From Lantana camara (taxonomy: Eukaryota; Streptophyta; Magnoliopsida; Lamiales; Verbenaceae), in assembly GCA_037501455.1 (NCBI GenBank), contig CM074855.1, forward strand, positions 32,893,001 through 32,957,000: a stretch of 64,000 bases of DNA, written 5' to 3'. The notes below the pieces were generated by a model, which saw nothing but the letters and a program-made list of their open reading frames with translations, ran no database searches and was not told the origin of the DNA. Each line of letters opens with the position of its first letter. Positions within the stretch are counted from its first letter, which is position 1. Shown here in pieces: positions 1-12,725 of this stretch. The position numbers and the translations under genes were made by a program.

Positions 1-1459
1 CCTAGCATGATACTAACATGTGATGATCATGGGTTCTACCTATCTTATGCGTGATATGTGGGAGCCACTCCACAATCACAAGTTCTAACATACATGCTAC
101 ATAAAACAATTGAAATCACATAAGGGAATTGGAAATAAAACGATGCCCTATCTATTATAATAATAGAAATCCTCTCTAACACTTTGAGAGGTCTTCACTT
201 ATGGCCTCCATGTTGTTACTTGTTGTGTGGATCCATCTTACTCCATGGGTGCATTGTCTCCAAAATGAAAGAAAAAGACCTCAGCACCTATCTCTACTCT
301 CAAATTACAATAAAAGGAAAAAGACATAAAGTAATAAGGCTCAATCTTCATATTGGCCTTAGATAATTACACGGGGCATACCCCGGCCTCAAAAACAGTA
401 ATATGGAAAGCTACATAATAAGCACATAACAATACGCACATAAGTGGGACACCGACCCCAATTGAAAAATGCAACTATGGGCCTCCAACCCCAATTTAAA
501 CCATTCATGTGCATAAATTAAAACCATTCATAAGACTAAACCCATGATCACCTAACATGCATAAATTGAAAGAATTTAAATTTAACCAATAAATTAAAAT
601 TCTCGCTTTAAGTCCCTAATGACTTAAAACACGATTTAGATGTAATTCTTGTTCATGAGCCTTTTCTATAAAATCAAAAAATAATAAACCAATAAATTCC
701 AATTAATTTCTAAAAATTAATAATTTTATTCCTTTTCAATATTTCAAAAATAAAGATAGTAATTTTCCCAAAAATTAAATCGTTTTAATTTCTCAAAATC
801 CCAATTTAACAACATATTAAAATTAAAATTAATTTAATAAAATAGATTTTAAAAAAAGGTAAAATTAAATCAAGATTTTGTGGACCGAAACACGAAAATG
901 AAAACGCGAAACACAGGCCCGGAACGATGCGAGCATCACCCGCATGCCGCCCGCCAACGCGCGCTAGCATCGCGCACAGCCTGCAGTAGTTGTTGCGCAC
1001 ATCAAGCGCATAGCGCAGGTGGGAGATGGCAGGCGGTTCCGGCCAGGCTCTCGCGCGTTTGCGGGAGGTGCTAGGCAGGGCGCCTAGGCGCTTGCGGGAC
1101 AAGCGGGCGGGCTGTCCCACACGGTTGCAGGACTAGTGGGCGACGATGGTGGTTCGTGTACGAGGTTAGGGCGTACGACACGCTAGCAAGCCCAAACCTT
1201 ACGTGTCTCGATTTTCGTATCAAGATTTCACCAAAACCCAATTCAATCCAAGAATTAAAATTACGATTTAACAGTTCCAAAAATAAAATTTTCAGAAAAC
1301 AGTTTCAGAAACTTTCAAGAAAAATACAGATTCAATTTTTCAGATTTTCTAAAAGAACTCATGAATACTCAATCACATCTAAACCCAAGAATTTCTACCA
1401 AATTCAGAATAATTGAGACGAATCAGAAATAGGCCTTGCAAGGTGGCTCTGATACCACT
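1..1459 (-). mobile_element. Element F (Ty1/copia-like), PBS-proximal internal region, truncated by window edge
   Basis: This is the 5' part of the internal region of a minus-strand copia-like element that continues off the left edge. It ends at a Met-tRNA PBS and then an LTR. Its first part (from cctagcatgatactaa) matches 43181 onward in element A, including the paragraph with gggc(t)tccaaccccaatt repeats and the GC-rich stretch near 900-1160, so F and A belong to the same lineage. No open gag frame is visible: the largest frames are about 60-105 codons and overlap on both strands. I treat the stretch as leader plus decayed gag. Lineage is inferred from homology to A, which keeps RT/RNase H remnants. 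Confidence 0.75.
1446..1457 (-). other. Primer-binding site of element F
   Basis: The plus strand reads gctctgatacca, so the minus strand reads TGGTATCAGAGC, complementary to the 3' end of plant initiator Met-tRNA. It lies 2 bp from the LTR edge at 1460, the expected distance. It fixes the element orientation as minus and shows that the LTR to its right is the 5' LTR. Confidence 0.9.
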
Positions 1460-1615
1460 TGTTGGGAAAATGAAACAGAAACGCAGCGAAAACTTAAATT
1501 TTTTTCCCAAAAGATAGAATTGAATCTTGCAATTCCTATTCCCAAATTCATAGAAATCAAGAAACTCACTTAGATAGTAGCTTTGTTGACATGTTCTAGC
1601 CGTCCAATAACGTCT
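1460..1615 (-). mobile_element. Element F 5' LTR, outer (U5-end) fragment
   Basis: The fragment begins TGTTGGGAAAAT directly after the PBS and is cut at 1615 by insertion of element A. The rest of this LTR resumes at 60690, where the sequence again matches the corresponding part of an A-type LTR (aacg.tcttca..gcttgatcccc). Together the two parts make an LTR of about 1.85 kb. The first 50 bp contain a perfect 9-bp inverted repeat (TTGGGAAAA at 1462-1470 with TTTTCCCAA at 1502-1510), a possible terminal stem in U5 RNA. Confidence 0.75.
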
Positions 1616-2012
1616 TGGAAAACAGCAGAGTTAAAGCAGCAGAAGTTTAAAAATTTTTCAAAAGGGATAATGATCTTGCAATGTTCGTTTCAAAACTTAA
1701 GGGATTACGAGAAACTTACAACGATTGAAGCTTTCTTGAAATGTTTTCAGCCTCCCTCAAACGTTCTTCATGCCGCATGAATCCCCATTTCTTGAACGAT
1801 TCTTTCTTCGAGATTCCGAAGTAGAAATCCTCTAGAGTATTAATCCAAACCAACCTAGATTCAAATCATGTTAGTGAGTATGCTAGTATTATTCATGCAT
1901 ATTAAAGAAACACAAACAAGAAAAAGAGAGCAAGAGAATTATCCCCAAAATTCCATGAAGGTTGGACGTGATCTCCGAATCACGTGTAAGGAAAAAAATT
2001 CGAACCCCTAGT

Positions 2013-2022
2013 CCCTTTTATA
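2013..2022 (-). promoter_or_regulatory. Putative TATA box of element A 3' LTR
   Basis: The minus strand reads TATAAAAGGG inside a conserved block. The equivalent site in the 5' LTR is at 58999-59008. The position, several hundred bases from the U5 end of the LTR, fits an RNA polymerase II LTR promoter. No transcription data are available. Confidence 0.5.
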
Positions 2023-5000
2023 GGGTAGGGTTCGAAACCCTAAAGTCTTGTAGGAGATGGTCTCCTACTTTGACTTTTCTTCTATCTTTTCTTTCTCTCC
2101 AAGTAAAATAATATCTTCTCTAAAATAAGATATTTATTTTATAGAAAAAGAGCTCCTAACTAATTTAGGAGTATTTAATTATTCTAGCAATAATTAAATA
2201 TCTTATCCTACTAATATTTATTCTAATCATATTAGAATTAAAACATTATTAAAATAATTAAATAGAAGATATTTATTTATTTATTTATTCTAATCAAATT
2301 AGAACAACTAAATAATTAAATACTTAGAATTAATTCTCCAATTAATTCCTTGAAGGACTTTAGAATTAATTCACTAATTAACTCTAACGGGCTAAAATTA
2401 ATTCTCCAATTAATTTTATTTGGCTTTATAATTAATTCTCCAATTAATTATATTAAGGGATTTATAATTAATTCTCCAATTAATTAACACATGATCGAAT
2501 TCTATAATTGGAGTCACGCGTCCAAACTGTAGCACCCCAGATGGAGGATACCACATCCCCCGCACTAGGATCCAAACCCGGTCACGAAATGGAATGTCCG
2601 TACCCGAGTCCGAATCGTAGCGAATGGGAGACCAACTCACACACTAGGCTAGGCGGATCTAACTCGACAAACTCAGAGCGCGGAAGCAATTTAAACAATT
2701 ATCATCAGATAGCGGAAGCAATTAAATCAACGTACAAAATGAGTGACGGGTTCAACTAACATAGATACCTAGTCCCGAATCTCAGCATACATAACAGGTG
2801 ACGGGTTCAACTAGCATAGATACCTATTCCCGAATCTCAAATCATCACAGCATAATAAATCAACATAAGTATCAGCAGAATAGCTAATTACATCCAAATG
2901 CTAGCATACTAACCCCACACGGGTTTAAGTCTAAGTAGAGCATAAAACATAATTTTCAAAAGCGAAATAAGAATATATAACATAAATAGAGTATGTGACA
3001 AATGCATCTTAACATCAACTAAACCGAAAAGTGTGACTCAAAAGACTCACTTCCGCCTAGCTCAAGCCAAAAGGAAACCTGCAAACTAAAAGATAAAAAG
3101 AGGGGTCAATCAACTGACTGAGTGAGGGGGCTAACGCACACCCACTATATATATATGGAGCACAACACAGATAAAAGGGTGGAATCATGAACCGGAGATA
3201 GGTGTTGCATACCAAAACATTTTGAAAGTACCCCAAAAGATATAGATATAAGTTTAGAAAACATTTCAGAAACTCTATCTCGATTCACAATTCCCAGACA
3301 GAACAGAACATATGCTCGGCGAGTACGAGCTTCCAACCTTTACTCCTTAGAACAGATCAAAACATAAATACAGAATCAAATCCAACCCCACCCCAATGAT
3401 GGAGGAGATCTACCGTCCCCAAACCATCCAGAACAGACAAACCCTCAAGGAGTAGCTAACCCACAGGAGTCCTCCCCGACTGTACACCGAAGTCTCAAGA
3501 TATCACGCCTCCCCTATCTCCCTGAGTCGCGCGATGATATCTCAAATGGAGAGTATGCACAGGCCGAGCCCTGATGGTCATATACTGTCCCAGGGATTCC
3601 TTACCCATAGCTCCTCGGATCCATAACAGAACAGAACATAACAGATACCATATATCATGACTAACTCGCTACAGAACAGATCATAACATAACATAACTTT
3701 TCAAAACAGCTTACATATGCTTTCATATCTAATTTTCCAAAACAGAGTTGATTCACAAGGTCATGAACATATCATATCCAACACATACGTATTTATAATA
3801 AGACATACTCGCATGCAAGGGTTGAAATCAGCATATTAAGGCCATAGGTCGCATAACTATACCTAAACCTCACCTCGTGAAAGTAGAGTCTAACAGTGTG
3901 AAGGACAAAGATTCCTAAACCTCGGGCACCCCACCGCCACCAAACTCTGAAACAGAACATACAGAAGCCCGGACTTAGACTCTATATAAACCAAACAAGA
4001 CGCACGGCGTTGCTCAACATGATCGTGGTTATGCATAAGTGTTCATGTTGTGCTTCGATAGGGTGTCGTGGTCATTCAAGGCATATCAATGCTCAACAAG
4101 GTCATATTTACAAGCAACCATCATGCATTCCATATCCAAAGATGCAAGATCAATTTAGGAAGTCAATATATTCACAAAATGCATATTAAATCATCCAATG
4201 TCACAGGGTTCAATTATAATATTATAATTAAGCATCAAGTTCATGTCGAGTTATAAAGTGCATAAGTAAGAGCAACTTGATCATATAAACATAGAAAGTT
4301 GTTGTACGTAGATGGCATGCTTGATACAAATAAATAGTGCATTTGATTCACTTAAGATCATACTTTACAACTTCACAACATGTTTGGTACACAAGCTCAA
4401 GTCACATTCACAGTTTCATAAATATTACACTTACATCCCCTAAGTCATTTATAAAAGTTTAGAATTATTACACATACATCTCCTTAGTCCATTGCTAAGC
4501 ATAATTGTTCATTCAAAGTGTTTATACAATTATTCAACTAGGAATTAATTACTTACAAACATGACAATTATCAATTTATCGTAATTCATAATATACCATT
4601 TTCGAGTAGTAAGAGTAAATCAAGATATTATAATTCTAACTCCTATCATGCATCAAGTCTCAAGTTGTTTAAGCGTCCTTCATATATCTAAATTTTATAT
4701 TTGAAACACAATTTATAACAAACATAACATTGAGAACGTCTCAAATTCATATAGAGAAATCACAACATGTTCGTTCTTCTAAAATATCATTTAAGTTCAT
4801 TTAGTCACATAAAAGATTAGTTTCTAAATATTACACTAACACCCCTTCGTTCTTAACAAATAGTGTAAATTCATCACATCAGAATTCAAATTGTAAATCA
4901 AAATATTCATGCATATCACAATTCATTCAATACATATTTTCGTATATGATTGGAATACATCTCGATCACCAAACCAACAATAAACAATTTATTTGCACTT

Positions 5001-5441
5001 AAAACAATTAATTCAAATAATTATAATTACACAAAATAATTCGTAATAAATAAACCGAGTACCCGATTAACAAACGGAAAGCGGCGTTGGACTCACCGCA
5101 TCGACATCGATATTCTGTCCGAAAGTCGCCGGAGTGCCACCACCGGAGCAGCCGGAAAGTCGCCTGGCCGCCGCCGAAAGTCGCCGAAAAAATCCCAAAA
5201 AAAATACCCGAGAAAGTAGTCTTTATGCTCGTTCCGAATCCTCAATCAATTTCTGGAAATTCCAAGCCAATCATCCTAGATCTTGAATCCCAGAATATGA
5301 AAACCCCAAAAACTTCAAAATCAAATTACTTCCAATCCGGTCAAAGAAAATAAAATCCGCAAAAAGCATCGGCTTACCCATGACGAGCTCTTTAAAACAC
5401 CTAAGTTGGTCGCCGGAAAAAGTGGCCGGAAAGTGTTGAAT

Positions 5442-5897
5442 TCAGCCGCTACAGTCACGTGCGGCCGCCATCGCGCCTTCAGGCGGAGCGTGCGCCACCA
5501 CCTCCACTTCGATAGTTACGCCACCAGCGCAGAATTGATCCTCATTGAGAAGAGCTTCAGATCGGTACCTCATCCGCCCAAAACCGCCGCCGGAATCGCC
5601 GAAAATGGCCAGTGAAGTTTCGCCAAGATCCACCACCAGCGGCATGAGTTTCGGGAGGCGCATGTGATGCCACCGCTGACCCAATGACTGTGCCACCACA
5701 GCCAAGTTATAGATCTCGTTGAGACGTTCGATTTGCATACCAATTTTGCTAGATTCCGGTGTCGGAGGAAGCCAAACGAGGCTGTCGAAGTTGCTGTCGC
5801 AATCCAGTAGCGATTTTCGATTGTTTTGAGCAGCCATGTCTGAAAATCGTAGATATCTCCTCCACCATTCATTGTTTAGCCGAGATCTTTGTACCAT
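5442..5897 (-). CDS. Unassigned 151-codon open frame inside B1 3' LTR
   Basis: The frame lies in the sense orientation of B1, downstream of a TATA-like site (6071-6076) and a CT-rich leader, the order expected for a transcribed LTR. The protein starts MVQRSRLNNEWWRRYLRF and contains DSLVWLPPTPESSKIG; I recognise no domain, signal peptide or membrane segment. The same 151-codon frame is open in the other LTR (15045-15500) with about 15 amino-acid differences and a different C-terminus. A short upstream frame (MSSPFRRARRE...) overlaps the start. It may be a captured gene piece or simply GC-rich LTR sequence without stops, so coding status is weak. Confidence 0.25.
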   Translation of the reverse strand: MVQRSRLNNEWWRRYLRFSDMAAQNNRKSLLDCDSNFDSLVWLPPTPESSKIGMQIERLNEIYNLAVVAQSLGQRWHHMRLPKLMPLVVDLGETSLAIFGDSGGGFGRMRYRSEALLNEDQFCAGGVTIEVEVVAHAPPEGAMAAARDCSG

Positions 5898-5929
5898 CGT
5901 GATCCTCTCGTCGAGCTCTTCGAAATGGA

Positions 5930-6080
5930 CTACTCATTCGTCGAATTCCGTCGAGAAGCAACCAAGTTACGATTAGTGTGTGTTTTAGCTGTAGTGTGTG
6001 TGCGGGAATGAGAGAGAGAGAACCAAGAGAGAGAAGAGGAGATTGGGAGAAATGTGTCTTGTGCACAAGCTATATACAAC
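5930..6080 (-). promoter_or_regulatory. Promoter-like segment of B1 3' LTR
   Basis: Read on the minus strand, a TATATA motif (6071-6076) is followed by a 12-bp palindrome CTTGTGCACAAG (6058-6069), then a CT/CTTCT-rich stretch and ACACACAC tract (about 5985-6055), then several ATGs. This is the typical order of a plant Pol II core promoter and pyrimidine-rich 5' leader. The same arrangement is present near 15590-15680 in the other LTR. Confidence 0.4.
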
Positions 6081-6841
6081 CGGGTATCCTTATCGCGTAG
6101 CAAGGTGAAATAGCACATACAAATAATCGTAAACAAAATTGGTAATGTTACGACTAAACATTCAAGCTCCGAATTAATTTTATAAATTAAAATGAAAGAG
6201 AGAGATTTACCAATTAGAGTTTAATTCAATTTAATTTTTAGACAACATTTTGTACAATCTAACGACACTTCATAAACACATGATTGATAATTAATCTCAA
6301 GGAATTCAAGTAAACCGAATTTAAACAAGTTAAGTAACACGATGGATTTAAAATCAACTTGACAATTAATCATAGAATAATCCGAATGATCACATATTAA
6401 ATTGGATTCACAATCAATCACATAACTCAAGAAACTCTTAAATTAAACACACATAAGTGTAGAGACTTACTTGTTAATGTCGTCAGGACGCCCTTCGAGA
6501 GCACGGGGCGTCACAACCTCCCCTCCTTAAGAGAACTTGGTCCCCAGGTTCCACTGCTAAATGTAGATCCTCGAGTTGTAGTGCTCCAACCCTTCTTCCG
6601 AACTCGCGTAAGATCATAACTCTAATGGTGAGGCTTACTCCTGTCATCTACACCGAACCTCCTTCAGGATGTCTTGTTGTCGTCGAGGTCCGTACGAGTA
6701 CTTGATCCGTAAGTTGTTTCGAACTCGTTCGGTCATTCCCATGATCAGATAGCTGCAACTGCACCCAACATCGATGTCGTGTCATACTCGCCATTTGCAA
6801 CCCGTAGTCAGATCAACGCATAACGCAACCACAACAAATAA

Positions 6842-7213
6842 GAGAGAATCTCATCTCTCAGCACGCAAGTGAGAGAGCCCCGTCCCTCAGCACCCACAAG
6901 AGAGAGAACCCTGTCTCTCGAGCACACATAAAAGAGAGAACCCCGTCTCTCAAGCACATAATTGAGAGAACCCCATCTCTCAACCTAAGTCGGGCAGATT
7001 CCAACATCTCCCAACATTCTAGTTTGAGAAAATCCAGCATTCCTCAAACCCCTAGATTCAAGAGAATCCAGCATCTCTGAATATCTAAGTACAAGAGAAT
7101 CCAACATCTCTTGTGCACAAAACTTAGAAAGATTCCAACATCTTTCTATCACATAAATAGAGAGAATCCTACATCTCTCCAACATGTAGAAAGAGGGAAC
7201 CTAAGGTCTCTCT
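6842..7213 (-). repeat. Tandem array of about 12 short hairpins in B1
   Basis: Units of about 18-26 bp recur roughly every 25-35 bp. Each has the plan arm-loop-complementary arm, for example gagagaaccccgtctctc on the plus strand. Several units differ in both arms so that pairing survives: 7023-7048 pairs TTTGAG with CTCAAA, and 7126-7147 pairs AGAAAGAT with ATCTTTCT. In sense orientation the array lies about 0.3 kb upstream of the PPT. Similar arrays occur in C (30309-30412, 34662-34795) and D (53698-53886). Confidence 0.8.
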
Positions 7214-8238
7214 TGCATATAAATCCACTGGTCAGTTATTCATACATACACATATCATAGTAACACTTGATGAAAAGTATGCGATGCATGTTTGGTTTAC
7301 CTTATACAACTGATATCGGTGTCCCTTGAGCATAGATTCAACACTCATACCTCAACTCAAGGGGGATATCGCGATGGAGTCCCTGTGAAACATGGTTATA
7401 GTATCTATGTATGTTATATGAGAAGTTAGTGAGCAATCAAAAGAGTTTTAAATCACATAGGCATGAATAGTTCACATAAGTACATAACTCATTCATTTCA
7501 GACGGTTTATAACGAGTAGAAATTTCAAGTTACAAATACTAGCTCAGGTATCTAAGTTATCACAATTAAAACAACAATGGTCGTCACCCACATCAAGTAA
7601 AACAAGGTAAGAGTATTTAAGCGATGCATGTATGCAAATGCCATGAATGATTGGCGTACCGTTAACCGACGTGTAAAAATCTTGACAAGAAAGTCGAGAT
7701 GAAGCAGTAGGAGTTGATTAAACCGACAATGATGCAACCCTCGTTATCTGAACCTTTTTGTCATGAGTTTTTTCATAGAGTGGTAACTCAGCAAAGCTCG
7801 TTTATCACCAAACCCCCTTACTAGACCGTAATCCATGCTCAGCTAGAATCATCCTCAGTTTCTCCCAAGAATTTCTCATTTATGTGTTAAATCTTAATCT
7901 GCTCATCTTCAAGGAGTTGTCCATGATTTCTTTGTCAATAAGATATTTACCTTAGAGTTTCATTGGATAATCGTGGTGCTAAGCACTTCCCAAGGCAATC
8001 CATGGTATATGATTCTGAAACTTGGATAAAGTCTTTCGGCATCTAAATGTTCTATTCCCACATCAACAATGTCTTCCATCTCATCTTAAAGAAACACCCA
8101 AAGAGCTAACAACCAATCTTGTCTTGTCGTTCGTTAACTCTAAACGGCACCAAAACCTTCAACACTCACCGATGGTTTGTAGCTCGTTGCTTAAGTAACA
8201 TGATTACCTATCCACATCCCTTGAACTTTATCGGATCT

Positions 8239-8555
8239 TATTTGATCGGATTCTTCTACATTAACTCGTTTCCATCAACAATGTGACTACTTCCAAATAA
8301 ACGAATCATCAAGGCGAAAGCTCATCAAACTCCTTCAAAACGGTTCTACTTGATCAGATTCTCCTCCATTGACTCATTTCCCCAACAAGGTGACTACTTC
8401 CAAATAAACGAATCATCAAGGCGAAAGCTCATCAAACTCCTTCAAAACGGTTCAACTAGATCAGACTCTCCTCCATTGACTTATTTCCTCAACAAGGTGA
8501 CTGCTTTCAGATGAACGAATCCTCAAAGTTAAAATTCGTCAAACTTCATCTTTCA
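8239..8555 (-). repeat. Three tandem copies of a ~108-bp unit
   Basis: Copies start with tgatc(a/g)ga(t/c)tct near 8243, 8351 and 8458. Each contains caacaa.gtgact.ctt(c/t)c and aacgaatc(a/c)tcaa. The first two are closest and the third is more diverged. The repeat is not visible in the other families and is probably a replication or strand-switch duplication private to B1. Confidence 0.8.
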
Positions 8556-9013
8556 ATTGACTTTATGATAGTAAGTCAATATAGAAAATCTCATTCCTTC
8601 AACTCTGAACCTTTTCATGAGCATTGATCTTGGTAAAGAATCCTTTCATCTTCGAATTATGGTATGTTTTCATTGTAGTACCAATAGGTAGTGATGACGG
8701 AGGGAAATCTTAGTGTTGACTCATAGGGGACCCTGAAATTTAAACACTAAATTCGATGCATGCGGGTTAAAGATGTAAATGAAATGTAACACGTATATCA
8801 CGTAAATGCAACAATTAGTTGCAATTTAAAAAGCATATAAAATAAGATGTTGCTTAATCAAAGTCATAATGTGCACACAATCATATAATCACGAAATAAT
8901 TCATGCCGAAGGGTCAAAATATCAAGTCAAACAAATGGAATACGCAGTTATTCCTATGCCGTATGACCTAGACAGACTCAACACGACTCAAGAGCTCGGT
9001 TTTGCAACCTAGA

Positions 9014-9025
9014 GCTCTGATACCA
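9014..9025 (-). other. Primer-binding site of B1
   Basis: The plus strand reads gctctgatacca; the minus strand is the Met-tRNA-type PBS TGGTATCAGAGC. It lies 8 bp from the LTR edge at 9034, the same spacing as in B2, C and D (spacer ATCCTTA or TCCTAAG). Confidence 0.9.
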
Positions 9026-9682
9026 CTTAAGGATGTAGCACCCCAGACGGAGGATACCACATCCCCAGCACTAGGATCCAAACCCGGTCACGAAATGGAA
9101 TGTCCGTACCCGAGTCCGAATCGTAGCTAACGGGAGACCAACTCATACACTAGGCTAGGTGGATCTAACTCGACAAACTCAGAGCGCGAAGCAATTTAAA
9201 CAATTATCATCAGATAGCGAAAGCAATTAAATTAACGTACAAAATGATTGATAGGTTCAACTAGCACATATACCTAGTCCCGAATCTCAGCATACATAAC
9301 AGGTGACGGGTTCAACTAGCATAGATACCTAGTCCCAAATCTCAGCATACATAATAGGTGACGGGTTCAACTAGCATAGATACCTAATCCCGAATCTCAA
9401 ATCATCACAGCATAATAAATCAACATAAGTATCAGCAGAATAGCTAATTACATCCAAATGCTAGCATACTAACCCCACACGGGTTTAAGTGTAAGTAGAG
9501 CATTAAACATAATTTCCAAAAGTGAAATAAGAATACATAACATAAATAGAGTATGTGACAAATGCATCTTAACATCAACTAAACCGAAAAGTGTGACTCA
9601 GAAGACTCACTTCCGCCTAGCTCAAGCCAAAAGGAAACCTGCAAACTAAAAGATAAAATGAGGGGTCAGTCAACTGACTGAG

Positions 9683-12600
9683 TGTAACACCCCCGGAGCG
9701 AAGGGTGCCACATCCCCCGCACTAAGGTCCAACACGAGTAACGAAATGGAAGTTCGGACCCGTATCAAACCATAGCGAACGGGAGACACACAAAACTCAC
9801 ACCCTCGCTAGGCGGCCTAGACCCTCAAAAACTGCGCAAGTTAAAATCAGAGTAGCGGAAGCAATTCATATCCAACATAATTCCCAAGATCACATATACA
9901 TATCAAAATGGGGGAGGGTCAGGTATTCATACTAGGTCATATACAAAATATACAATGCCGTCACGGCCAAAATAACAAAAGTGTATTCAGAATACATAAT
10001 TCAAAATACATAAAACAAAGGAAAGAAAAACCACTACGATGCATGAAGACCCAAGCTAAACCACAAGTAAACCCAAAAGACACTTGCCGCCTAGCTTGAC
10101 TCGGGAGAACCTGCAAACTCGAGAGAAAGGAAAAAGGGGAAAACAACAACGAGGGTTAGTCCTAGCGACTAGTGAAGGGGCTAACTCAAGCACCCAATAT
10201 ACATATAGAGCAAAGCATTTATTAAAACGGAAGGATCCTTGAACCGAGAGTGGTTTTTGCAAGCCAAATTAATTCCCGTGATATAGATATACTTATAGGT
10301 TAAAGAGGAAGTAAAAGGCTAAATCCCAAGTTTTAGGTACTTAGAAATCCACTCTCGTTTCATAGATCATACAAAGCTACACCAACTCGGCGAGTACGAG
10401 TTACACTCCAAACTTCCATATATGAAGAACAAAGCAAAACAAAACAAATCAGAAACCATCCCCAACACCTGTTGATAGAAGGGTTGATCGGCCCTAACTA
10501 TCCACATACACAGACGAGACAAGGTTTAATCACTACCATGAAACCTTCGGCGGTTGCCTCCGCCGGCTCAAGAGAAACACCCTTCCTCAACCTCCCAAGG
10601 TTGGGTGAGACTCTCAAATGGAGGTGTTGATGGGCGACCCCTCGGCCGTCCCGAGATTACCATACCACACTCCGGGGCCCAAAAAGATCACGAAAGTCAC
10701 ACAAACATATCTCAAAGCTTATCTTTCAAAGCCACATCTTGCTTACACACACACACTTGCACAAAACTAAACTTTTCAAACAAAAGCAAAATAGTTTATA
10801 TACTTATGCAAAACGTTTTCAAACTCTTATAACAAACGGGATAAATCCCGCAACATATATATCATACACTTTTTTACCATATAATATACGTATTCGCATG
10901 CGAGGTTTCAAATCAAATAGGGTTATAGGTCGAATAACTAAAAGAACAAAACCTCACCTTGACAAAGAATGTAGTTGTGACCAAAAAGGGAAACCGGACA
11001 CCTACGGAGCAAGCTCGTCCTCAACAGGAAGATCCTCTGAACAACACAAACAACAAGGAACAGTCTTAGACTCAATATGAACCACATTGATGCTCGGTTC
11101 ATGCATATGTATGCTTATGATGCCAATGATATGAAATGAATCCATGTTTAGGTCATTTACGAGCAAACATTGCACATAGGAACGTATATCATAAACGAGG
11201 AGACAAATCAAAGCACAAATTCATAACATAAGGCTTAACACATAACATAACAAGTTAGTAATGCATACACATAAAAAACGAGGCAAGAAGAAACAACAAG
11301 AAGCAACGAAAAGGCGAAAGAAATCTTCTCGGATGCCACCCTGCTGGACACGACCGTGTCAGAAAACAAAGGGAAACGGACACGGCCGTGTCAGGCAAAT
11401 AAATTCGAAAAAAAGATATTTCTGAGGGCTCAACACGGCCGTGTCCATTTTCCTTTGTAAACTGACGCGGCCGTGTCAGGCCCTCGGCCTGGAAAAATTT
11501 TTGGCGAAGAAACCCCGAAAATGGAGGCAAAAACAGGGCATTTCGGGTTCATGCTCCAAGGAGTCTCTTATGCCTTTCAAAATACATACAACATGCAACA
11601 AAATAACACCAATTCAACATAGGTTCATGCCCAACAAGTAGCCACAATTTCAGCTCCAAAGATGCAAGCAATCAAGGCAAGAATGAGGGAAGAAATGCAT
11701 CAAGTATATCATCAAAGCTCAAACACTCATTAATGGTAAATCACTTATATTTCAACTACCATGAAAGGGAATGCAATAAATGTCAATAATCATGCTCTAG
11801 AAGTCATATATCATCATCCAATCTCAAGGAAACAAGGATGGAAGCAAAGAATCAACAATTCTCCCTAATCCACATGCTAGCCATAACTCATCAATCCACC
11901 ATGGAAAAGAGCTCAAGACCACATAAAAGAGAGAAGAGAGAGTGTAGATTGCAACCATGAACTTACCTTTCAAATTTGAGAAGCTAAGATGAAGATTTGA
12001 GCTCAAAATCAAAGAAATGGCCAAAGAGTTTCTCTTCCTTCTTGCTTCCTTGGAGCTGATCGATAATTGGTGAGAGAGGGAGAGAATGGCTCGGTTAAGG
12101 GGGGTTTAGGGGCTGAAATGGGTAGTTAACTCAAGCTACAAATCATGGTTAAGGTTTGGTTAAGCTTCAAATGGGGTCCACCAACTTAAATTAGGTCAAA
12201 AGATAGCTTTCAAGTGTAAGGGGCTCGTTAAGGTTGGAATTCGAAGGTCTTAATGAACTTAGAAAAATGTGAGGTTTGTCCCATTGAACCCGAATCTTTG
12301 AAATGAGTTCAACGGAGGTGTCGAAATTCAAATCCGAATTCCCGAGCTAAAGATACGCGTCCCGGAACCCAAGGTGCGCTAAATGCTCTTTAGCCTCCTT
12401 TAGGTCCCATCTCCAAAACGAACCCAAAAAGGCAATCGAAACAATACCAAAATATATAACGAGCACATAATCGAGTCCATAAAGCATATAATTAACGCAT
12501 ATCACGAATTCACAAAAATTAAAATTAAATACGGATTCAAAACAAGCAAAATACCAAACAAGAAAGTTAAACGTTCAAGTTAAACAAATTCATACCAAAG

Positions 12601-12725
12601 CAACTAAGTTCAAGCAATCCCAATTAATTCACGTTAGCGATTAAATATCACATAATCACTTAGAGAAATAATTAAATAGTGCACATAATAGGTTACCTGA
12701 AAGTCTGACCAGTCGGGATGTTACA
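9683..12725 (-). mobile_element. Solo LTR of the B2 family inside B1 5' LTR
   Basis: A 3043-bp unit starting TGTAACACCCCCGGAGCG and ending GGGATGTTACA on the plus strand, flanked by TSD ctgag (9678-9682, 12726-12730). No PBS, PPT or internal region is present, so it is the scar of LTR-LTR recombination. It is a diverged relative of the B2 LTRs. It contains GCTAGGCGG (9807-9815), CCGCCTAGC (10087-10095), the hairpin TAGTC..GACTA (10157-10171) and four ACACGGCCGTGT-type palindromes (11347-11477). Insertion was immediately beside the B1 CAGTC/GACTG hairpin. Confidence 0.92.

Larger units (their letters stand above)
2528..6515 (-). mobile_element. B1 3' LTR
   Basis: This 3988-bp LTR is nearly collinear with 9034-16118. 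It ends GGGGCGTCACA, followed by the PPT complement acctcccctcc (6516-6526). It contains the GCTAGGCGG arm at 2648-2656 and its complement CCGCCTAGC at 3053-3061, a degenerate CAGTC/GACTG hairpin at 3107-3120, a CGG-rich block (about 5085-5220), a 151-codon open frame, and a promoter-like segment at about 5930-6080. Confidence 0.9.
6516..9033 (-). mobile_element. B1 internal region, non-coding
   Basis: The 2.5-kb interior lies between the PPT (6516-6526) and the PBS (9014-9025). The longest open frames are about 60-70 codons and none resembles gag, protease, RT, RNase H or integrase. It holds a stem-loop beside the PPT (6533-6551), a 12-unit hairpin array (6842-7213) and a triplicated 108-bp repeat (8239-8555). 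Near the PBS the text resembles the same region of B2, C and D. Confidence 0.85.

Noticed and set aside
6842..7213. Regularly spaced short repeats that look like a CRISPR array
   Set aside because: Repeats are imperfect hairpins with short similar spacers, inside a plant retrotransposon interior; no cas genes and no unique 30-40-bp spacers.
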